Assembly (NCBI GenBank): GCA_005223375.1
Contig: RXOD01005385.1
Coordinates: 1-14,397, forward strand
Reading direction: 5' to 3'
DNA from: Amoebophrya sp. AT5.2
Lineage: Eukaryota; Sar; Dinophyceae; Syndiniales; Amoebophryaceae
Length of the DNA stretch: 14,397 bases
A program made the translations under genes and the position numbers. Numbering within the stretch: the first letter of the stretch is position 1; each line of letters opens with the position of its first letter. Below the pieces are notes generated by a model, which was given only the letters and a program-made list of their open reading frames with translations, had not been told where the DNA came from and did not search any database. Shown here piece by piece: positions 8,221 to 14,397 of the stretch.

Positions 8221-11200
8221 ATGTTGTTGTATTTCGTCTCCGTCTCGTATTCGGTCGGGGCAGACGGCGACTCATCTACCTGGAAGAAACGCCGCCAAAA
8301 ATGGGTTTGCCATCCCTCTAAAGACGACCACCTGCGAATAGGTGAAGTAGACCGAAACGGGGCGACGACATCGACAACTCCAACTCCCTCGGCGGCCAGC
8401 AGTACCGCGTCTCATAGTAGTACAACTACTTCTTCGCTGCCCAGCAACCCGTCGGTCCCGGACGAAGGTCTCGTTTCCTCTCATAATCAACATCACGCAT
8501 ATACTGAACAACATCTTCACGACGCCCCTGCAGCAAACTTGCGGCTGCTGCTGTTCGTGCGGCGGTCGTGCAAGCGCGTGGGCACCCGCTACGCCTGCCG
8601 CGGCATCGACGACGAGGGGGACGTGGCCAACTTCCTCGAGGTGGAGCAGCTCTGCGTGCTTCCAACAGCGGAAATCCACAGCCTGGTGCAGGTGCGATTA
8701 AGGATTGAAAAAACAAAGGTTTAGGTCCAGGCTTAGTTGCGTTGCAGAGAGTTGCGGTAAGAGCTCTCCCCTTCAGCGAGACGAGGATCGCTAGGGTTCT
8801 GAGGTAAGTGTAATGCCCCCCCCGAGAAGGTTGCGGCCTCCTGTGTGTGTTTCCACGTGCCGAGCTGGTTCCCGCCCCAGAATACTTTGTTTGCAGCCAT
8901 GGGAAGCCAGCGAGTGCCTTGCTGCTAGTGTCGGTTTTAATAAACTCGGAAGAGAACAACCTCCATAGGTGTCGGCTCTACTGGACTCTTCTTAACGCTG
9001 GCTGACAACTTGTCAATGATCGATCCGACTTCGCGAAGAGGGGATAAAGTACTTCTCTCTCTCATACAAAAAATCGTATAACTCGTACATCGCTGAACCT
9101 GAAGGTAATCTGATGGCGATGGCAGTGTTTTTTCGACATATATCGCTATGGTCTCTAATCTCTGGCTCCGTGCCTTTGTTCTGGGAGCAGGGTGCGGGTG
9201 GGGTGCCGGAGCTGACTCGCGAGCACCCCGAATTCGCGAAGGCGGCCTTCCGCAAGCAGCAGGAGGCGCTGGAGCGGATCTACGGCCGGACGATGTACCT
9301 GAACCTGCTCACCGAGCGCAAGTTGGGCGAGCAGATCCTGGTGGAGGCTCTCACGAAACAAGTGCACGAGTACCTGAAGGAGGTGCGGCGGGCGTCCTAC
9401 CACACGACCAGGTCGGTTCTTGTAAGTCCACGCGGTACAACAAGTGGAAATAGACCGCGGGCCGAGAGCCACGCGAGCGTCGGGTCGTTCACTTTCGTGC
9501 CGAGTTCCACGAGCGGCAGCCCCAACGCGCTCTCGCCGATGAAGGAAGGACAAGCTGCCACCACCACCGCCACGACAAATTCGCAACCGTCGTCCGAGGT
9601 CGAGTTTCAGCTCAGCTTCTCGGTGGATGCTGCCGATGCGGATCGATGCGGGGGTGCATCAAGGGGCGTGCTGATCGGGACCGGCGCCGCGAGTTCGAGT
9701 ACCGCGGGACGAAGTACTCCGGAGACGCTGGACACAGCGGCTGCGTGCAAGCTGAGTAATAGCAAATCCGACTCGACGTGGCGGCTGGAGCAGTTCGGCG
9801 GATCGTCGCCCTCGTCCAAGGGAACTACAAGCAGCGAGCTCCCGACGTGGTCCCACAACTCCAAGGGAAGTAGCGCGCAAGCGCAGCAGCAGCGGCCGCC
9901 GGACACGGCGAAGAGACGGCTGCTGCTGAAGCACTTCGACTTCCACGCAAAGGTGCTCAACAGCATCGACCAGCTGTTGCCAGAAGTGGACCGCTGGAGC
10001 TCGGAACTGGAAAGTTACGGCTTTACGTCGGCACGCTGCCTACCCGAGGAACTGGTGGGACTAGTAGGGGCCGGCAGTAGTTGTGCGGGGGGGATGCAGT
10101 TGCAGTTGGTGCGCACGACGCCCCCCTGCGTCTTGGACAACACGCAGGGGGGCGTCGTGCGCACCAACTGCATGGACTGCCTGGATCGGACGAACCTGAC
10201 CCAATTCGGCATCTGCTGGTGGTTTTTGCGGAACGTGCTGCAGGGTGTGCGGAAAGAGCGAGACCGGACTGCGGAGGATCCCCCTCCAGTAGGAATGGCC
10301 GCAAGCACGGCAGCCGAACCGCAACCGGCGCAACCGGGCGAGAGCGACGAGCAGGAGGAGTACAACCTCTTCGGGGGCCCTGCTGGGAACAGAGCGATAT
10401 CTAGGCCCGTGAAGATTAAGATTTTGAAGGCGAAGCCCGCTCCAGCGCAACTGCAGCCTCAACAGGCGGAACTGGCGGAGACCCCCCCGTCCTCGTCGTG
10501 GGGGGACTACTTGGCAGACTACTTCGGCGGCGGCAGCAGCGGTGCGGTCGCAGCGGGCAGCGGAAGCACGCATGCGAAGATGCTCAACATCGTGGGTGCT
10601 GGGGCGACGAGTGCGGCACAGGTCGATGCGGGGCCAGGTGGAAGCTACGTCCACGCGGCAAACGGGAGCCGGACGGACGGGAATCTGGATAGCAAGAGAG
10701 CGGACGCGGAAGTGGACGCGCGAATCCGTGCGGAGCTGCAAGCGCTGTGGGCCGACATGGGCGACCAAATATCGGAGCAGACGACAGGCGTGGCGTCCAT
10801 TCTATCGAAGATGCTGCGCGAAGGAACCTATTCGCCCTACGAATTCGCATGGAGGTACAGTGGTTATTATGTTTTTTTCATGAAGTGGCAGGTAGGTTGC
10901 TAACTCATGCCTCTCGGTCTGCTACGACGCGGAACATCCTTTTGGAACATCCACGTCGATTGCGTCTGTGTAATGAAGACACGCAAGCCTATAGGGGGCT
11001 CCGACCTGTCGTGATGATTCACCCAACCAAAGTCTTTTTCATCTGAAAGCTTCTGCTTCTGCTGAAAAACTTTTTCCAACACCCTTTATCTGAACAGTGC
11101 GCCAAGATCCACGATCAACGTGACAAATGTCGATCCCTCGCTCTGCCTCGAGAGTATTACCAAAACGCCTTTCATCACAGATAAAACCGGGATGCAACCA

Positions 11201-14113
11201 CCATGATGAGACTTATCGAAACAAAGCATAGTTCACTCGGAGCTACTTTGTGACGAAAAACCATCCAACACCCTTTACCTGACCTCCCGGGAAGTGATTG
11301 CTCATCGAATAAATCCGTATCCGACATGATGCAGAAAACGAGTCAAACAAAGCATAGTTCACTCGGACCTTGCGGATTGACGATTTCTCAAATTTCACTT
11401 CACCAACGCTGACTGATTTCCAAAGTTTTCTCTACAACTTGATCCGTACTATACGGTCGGCGGCTGGTCGGCGGCTGGTGTTGGATTTGTGCTCTCTAGT
11501 ACAGATTCATTTCCTGCCGCTTCTCCATACCAGACCTCCTCTATCCCAATGGTACTAAAGTGAAACCCCCGCGAGTGGATGAATTCGGAGTGTGTGCTGG
11601 CGCGAAAACATCGCCGGGATTATGCTCTCATAAGCAGTGAATGCTTCTCGAATTTGCTCGGACAACATGGCCACTACTATCTTTCTGTCTACTTTATGAT
11701 ACCTATAGCTTTCAGTTTCAGTACGAGCAGCACTAGCACGACTACATCGGCACAGGTCTGTCGCGCGTAAGTACCACGCGGTGGTGGAGGACGCCACGCG
11801 TCAGGAGTGCCTGGACGCGTTGCTGCGCTCCACGGCGCTGTCGGACCGGTTTCACAAGATCGTGGGCAAAGAGCAGCGGAAAAAACTCCACGTGGGCAAC
11901 TTCACCCTGTACGTGGGAACCTGGAACCTGGGGGGAACGGTCGCGCCCTTGGCGGACCTGGAAAAAACTCTGCCGGAGGTGCCGCGCGACGTGATGGTAT
12001 GCGATATTGATGAATCGCGAGTTCGATAATTTGGCTGGCGCGGGTGTTTCATCTCTACGACCACGGAGACCGAGATAAAAGCTACTTAACTCACTGCGAC
12101 GGAGCGATTGCGATGAGAAAAGATAAGAGGGCATTCTGTACTTGCGACAGTAACAATGTATGACCAGGTAATACACCGTCCGTCTCCGTCTTCATCACAT
12201 CCACATTTCTATAACTAAAGACAAGTCAATTTCTCGCCAGGTGTTTAATTTCCAGGAGGTGGTGGATCTCGGCGTCGCCACTGCCAGCTCCTTCATGGGC
12301 GGTGTTTGGGACGCCGCCCTCGAGTCCGAGATCAACCAGCGAATCGACTCGTGCCTCAAGCGGAAGTACTTGAAGGGCGGATCGCACGCAGGTGGAGGCT
12401 CCACCTTTGCCGCGCCGCCAAACCCACAGCCAGGCTCCGGGCAGCAGCCGCTGTCTTCCGCAGCACCCCCGTCTACTTCCCAGACACCGCTCCGCACGAC
12501 GTCGAGCCCGGGTCGCTGCGCCGAGAAGAGCTACTCTCGAGAAACTCCGTCCGAGACGCACCAAGACGGAACAAAATTCGCAAACCAAGACTACATCAAG
12601 CAATCATCTCCCAACAAGAGCAGCGGAACCAGCAGTACCGCAGGGAACGCCAACAAGCAGCTGTACCTGAAACTGAAGGGGGTGGGCATGATTGGGCAGT
12701 ACAGCGTTGTGTTCGTGCGTGAGGAGCTGGCGCCGTTGGTGTCCAAGATTGAGTCGCAGGACATCCCCGAGGGGATGGGCGGTATGGCGGGCAACAAGGG
12801 TGCGGTTTTGATCAAGTTCCAGCTGCTCGAAACGACGGTGTGCTTCGCCAACGTGCACCTGGAATCCGGGGTGGCGAACGCGTCCACGCGGTACGGTCAG
12901 CTCGCGGACATCCTGAGTGTGGGAAACATCTGGAACGCGGAGCGAAACCGCTTCAACTACGACATCGTCGTCGCCGCGGGCGACTTCAATTTCCGCTTGC
13001 TGAAGACGCGCGCAGTGCCTATACAACAGGATGAGGATGTGGATGAAAATAAAGGTGGAGTTGGAGCTGGCGGCGGCCGTGGCCGGGGACAAGCATTCGA
13101 AAACCTCGTAGACGTGTACGACGGACGGGGGTTCGATCCGGAACTAGACCCGACGGCAGAGCGGCGACACGCAGATTACGTGTACAAGCACTGGAGGTCG
13201 ATGGTGAAATTCGACCAGTACCTGAACGAAAAAGGTAGCAGAACCTGGTGTTGGCTGTTTGGTACTACTTAAACCTGTTCCCAGGTACACGTACAGGTGG
13301 GTAAACGAGAAGCATCATTTGACACCGAAGGAATATTTTCCCATCTCACTACGGTGTGTCGTTATTCTAACAACAGCCTCGCTCCAGTCTCTCCAGCGCG
13401 ACGCAGCCCGACATGGGAACGCCATCCCGGAATCGGTGTCGCGCCAGAAGAATTACCTGGCTTTCAAGGAGATGCCGATCGTTTTTCCGCCCACCTACCG
13501 CATGCAGAAGGGCGTGCACGACTACGACCTGGGGCGGCAGCCCGCCTGGTGCGACCGCATCCTGTACGCGGGGAGGTCGGTGAAGCTGCCTTCCAGCGCG
13601 CACCGGCAGCAGGACGTGGTCACGCAACGGCGGTCCCCGGCGGCCGGAGCGGGTTTTGACTGGCACGGAGGCACCTCGCGGTTGAAAAAAACGCAGTCGG
13701 TGGGGGCGACAATCGGTGGCCGCGGTGCGGCCGGCCGCGAGGAGGCCGCGCCGAGAAATGCTACGCAAGGCGCCGACACCAGCTCCGCGAGCGACGAGAC
13801 ATCGAGTGCGGGCGTCGTCGAGGCGAACGTTGCTGCGGTGCAGCAGGTGGGCGGCGAGAGAGTGAGAGAAGTGGCTCTCTCCAAGAACGGCGAACATCTA
13901 GGTCCAACTCGGGCGCCCAAGATCGGGATCGGCCCGGGAATGGCGACGGACGCGGACCACTTCTACGTGACGAATCCTGCCTCCGCGGAGCAGGCGTTCA
14001 TGGGGTACACGGCGTACTTTTCCTGCGTGGGGAGCGACCACCGACCGGTGGTGCTGGACTATCTGGAGGGCGTGCTACTCGAGTTCCACGACAAGGAGGA
14101 GCACGGCGAGCTT
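8221..14113 (+). CDS. Synaptojanin-like phosphatase: Sac domain plus inositol 5-phosphatase, incomplete at both ends
   Basis: Likely exons are 8221 (or a splice acceptor near 8340) to about 8696, about 9163-10854, 11756-11996, 12241-13234, and 13407 to about 14113, continuing past the window. The product should strip phosphates from membrane phosphoinositides in two catalytic domains, as synaptojanins do. Sac: R-V-G-T-R-Y (8575-8592), D-E-G-D-V-A-N-F, G-S-V-P-L-F-W-E-Q, and the catalytic C-M-D-C-L-D-R-T (10169-10192, C-x5-R-T). 5-phosphatase: W-N-L-G-G (11922), F-Q-E-V-V-D-L (12250), G-M-A-G-N-K-G-A-V, N-V-H-L-E-S-G, G-D-F-N-F-R, P-A-W-C-D-R-I-L (13541-13564) and S-D-H-R-P-V (14033-14050). 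All catalytic residues I can check are present. The SacN half normally before R-x-G-T-R-Y is not visible; a Ser/Thr-rich stretch takes its place. Long low-complexity insertions interrupt loops of both domains. The start is uncertain, and the gene could be the 3' part of the preceding WD40 gene. Confidence 0.8.
8692..9162 (+). other. Intron inside the Sac domain, probably non-canonical boundaries
   Basis: The family motif S-F-V-Q-x-R-G-S-V-P-L-F-W is split here. The left exon gives H-S-L-V-Q-V-R up to about 8696, and the right exon gives G-S-V-P-L-F-W-E-Q from 9164. A GT exists at 8692 (CAG|GTGCGA), but no AG acceptor of the right phase lies close to 9163. Joining CG (8695-8696) to T (9163) would give a perfect motif without GT-AG. 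The exact bounds are inferred from protein conservation only. Confidence 0.55.
10101..10172. repeat. Perfect 31-base inverted repeat at the Sac catalytic motif
   Basis: Arms 10101-10131 and 10142-10172 match at 31 of 31 positions with a 10-base loop. The right arm encodes T-Q-G-G-V-V-R-T-N-C, the conserved lead into the C-x5-R loop. The left arm is its inverted copy and reads, in frame, L-Q-L-V-R-T-T-P-P-C-V, which is not a family motif. The frame stays open through the whole structure. Confidence 0.9.
10855..11755 (+). other. Intron between Sac and 5-phosphatase parts (GT-AG)
   Basis: Starts GTACAG and ends GGCACAG; 901 bases. It splits an Arg codon (AG|G), joining E-F-A-W-R to S-V-A-R-K-Y-H, which matches the Sac C-terminal region (R-Y-Y...R-Q-x-x-I-D-x-L-L). 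It is AT-rich with many stops and holds two interleaved direct repeats. Confidence 0.82.
11076..11367 (+). repeat. Interleaved direct repeats within the intron
   Basis: CCAACACCCTTTAYCTGA occurs at 11076-11093 and 11265-11282, 189 bases apart. A 23-base exact repeat beginning AAACAAAGCATAG occurs at 11219-11241 and 11345-11367, 126 bases apart. The different offsets mean this is not one simple tandem unit. They could be remains of older introner or other element insertions. Confidence 0.75.
11997..12240 (+). other. 5-phosphatase intron (GT-AG)
   Basis: Starts GTATGCG and ends TCGCCAG; phase 0, 244 bases. It joins R-D-V-M to V-F-N-F-Q-E-V-V-D-L, restoring the 5-phosphatase motif that carries the metal-binding Glu. 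Confidence 0.88.
13235..13406 (+). other. 5-phosphatase intron (probable GT-AG)
   Basis: Starts GTAGCAG; the best phase-matched acceptor is GACGCAG ending at 13406, giving D-Q-Y-L-N-E-K-A-R-H-G-N-A-I in phase 1. Other CAG sites at 13387 and 13396 are out of phase with this donor. The next conserved residues (F-P-P-T-Y-R) follow at the expected distance. Confidence 0.65.
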
Positions 14114-14397
14114 ATGAAGAAACCACAGATGGTAGGTGACGGGCTACAGGAGTGGCAGGACGCCAACTGGAGGTAAGTACTTCGTGATGGGTCCCCTTGG
14201 CGATGGCGGATTCGCCTGGCGATGGCGAGTGCCGATCAAGGCGCTCGGAAGTCTGCCCGGGCGTGAAACACGCACCCGGGAGGTTTTTAGAAATGGGCCC
14301 CATTGTGGGGGGGGTACGGGGTGGCGTCGGGAAGTGAGACGCCGAGAGGTAGAGGGAAGAAAGTGGTCGCGCTGGAAAGCCACTGACTACAGTAGAG
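14114..14397 (+). mobile_element. Introner element C, forward orientation, cut by window edge
   Basis: The head ATGAAGAAACCACAGATGGT (14114-14133), then AGGTGACGGG, matches the end of A (ATGAAG..ACCAGATGGTAA) and the head of B (ATGGTAGG). From 14173, GGTAAGTACTTCGTGATGGG matches A exactly after reverse complementing. The shared blocks GGCGAGTG, GATCAAGGCGCTC, CCATTGTGGGGGG and CTACAGTAG follow in order. An internal hairpin has arms near 14256-14265 and 14269-14280. The right end and its target duplication lie outside the window. The coding frame stays open through the first 60 bases, so a GT-AG-based model would wrongly extend the exon to 14172. Confidence 0.78.

Noticed and set aside
8426..8959. 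177-residue minus-strand open frame
   Set aside because: It lies opposite the Sac exon and runs into its intron; Arg/Ala-rich with no family resemblance.
10061..10768. 235-residue minus-strand open frame
   Set aside because: Antisense shadow of the Sac catalytic exon, whose plus-strand motifs are unmistakable.
14196..14245. Repeated GGCGATGGCG units as a possible CRISPR or minisatellite
   Set aside because: Only two or three short imperfect copies inside an introner, with no regular spacers.
1..14397. tRNA, rRNA, CRISPR array or bacterial operon signals
   Set aside because: None was recognised on either strand by eye; the gene structure is eukaryotic. A tRNA scan would be needed to exclude a diverged tRNA.

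Overview
The window looks like nuclear DNA from a protist, most likely an alveolate. It has mixed GC content, genes broken by many short introns, and eukaryote-only protein families: phospholipid scramblase, WD40, Sac phosphatase and inositol-polyphosphate 5-phosphatase. All recognised genes lie on the + strand. Several introns belong to one family of mobile introns (introner elements) with terminal inverted repeats (TIRs) and target-site duplications (TSDs), and their boundaries do not obey GT-AG. That combination is known from the dinoflagellate parasite Amoebophrya (Syndiniales), so I suspect that group or a relative. This rests on intron architecture, not on a database match.

Layout. 1-195: degenerate GC-rich short repeats. 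700-1965: an intronless gene for a hydrophilic protein of unknown function with two similar helical modules, one at each end. 2629-4208: a complete four-exon phospholipid scramblase (278 aa when spliced) whose last intron is an introner. 4209-5255: mostly non-coding, with one orphan coding-like stretch. 5256 to about 8009: a gene whose product starts with two ubiquitin-like (beta-grasp) stretches, then a Ser/Gln-rich linker, then WD40 repeats. About 8221 to beyond 14113: a synaptojanin-like phosphoinositide phosphatase with a Sac catalytic core (C-x5-R-T) followed by a 5-phosphatase domain, running off the right edge inside another introner. The WD40 and Sac parts may be one gene, because the WD40 part has too few blades and the Sac part lacks its usual N-terminal half.

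Main novelty. Three introners (3639-4061 inverted, 5505-5806 forward, 14114 to the edge forward) share ends and internal blocks, and a fourth end lies at 6726-6754. Two are flanked by direct repeats (ACGGAG; TGCAAYATC) that give in-frame splicing only when one repeat copy is kept. Separately, two near-perfect hairpins (7371-7443 and 10101-10172) each contain an inverted copy of a real coding segment: a WD40 exon start and the strand entering the Sac catalytic loop. They look like fold-back duplications of exon sequence.

Functionally, the scramblase moves phospholipids between membrane leaflets and the Sac/5-phosphatase removes phosphates from phosphoinositides, so both act on membrane lipids. 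Nothing in the sequence shows that they are co-regulated.
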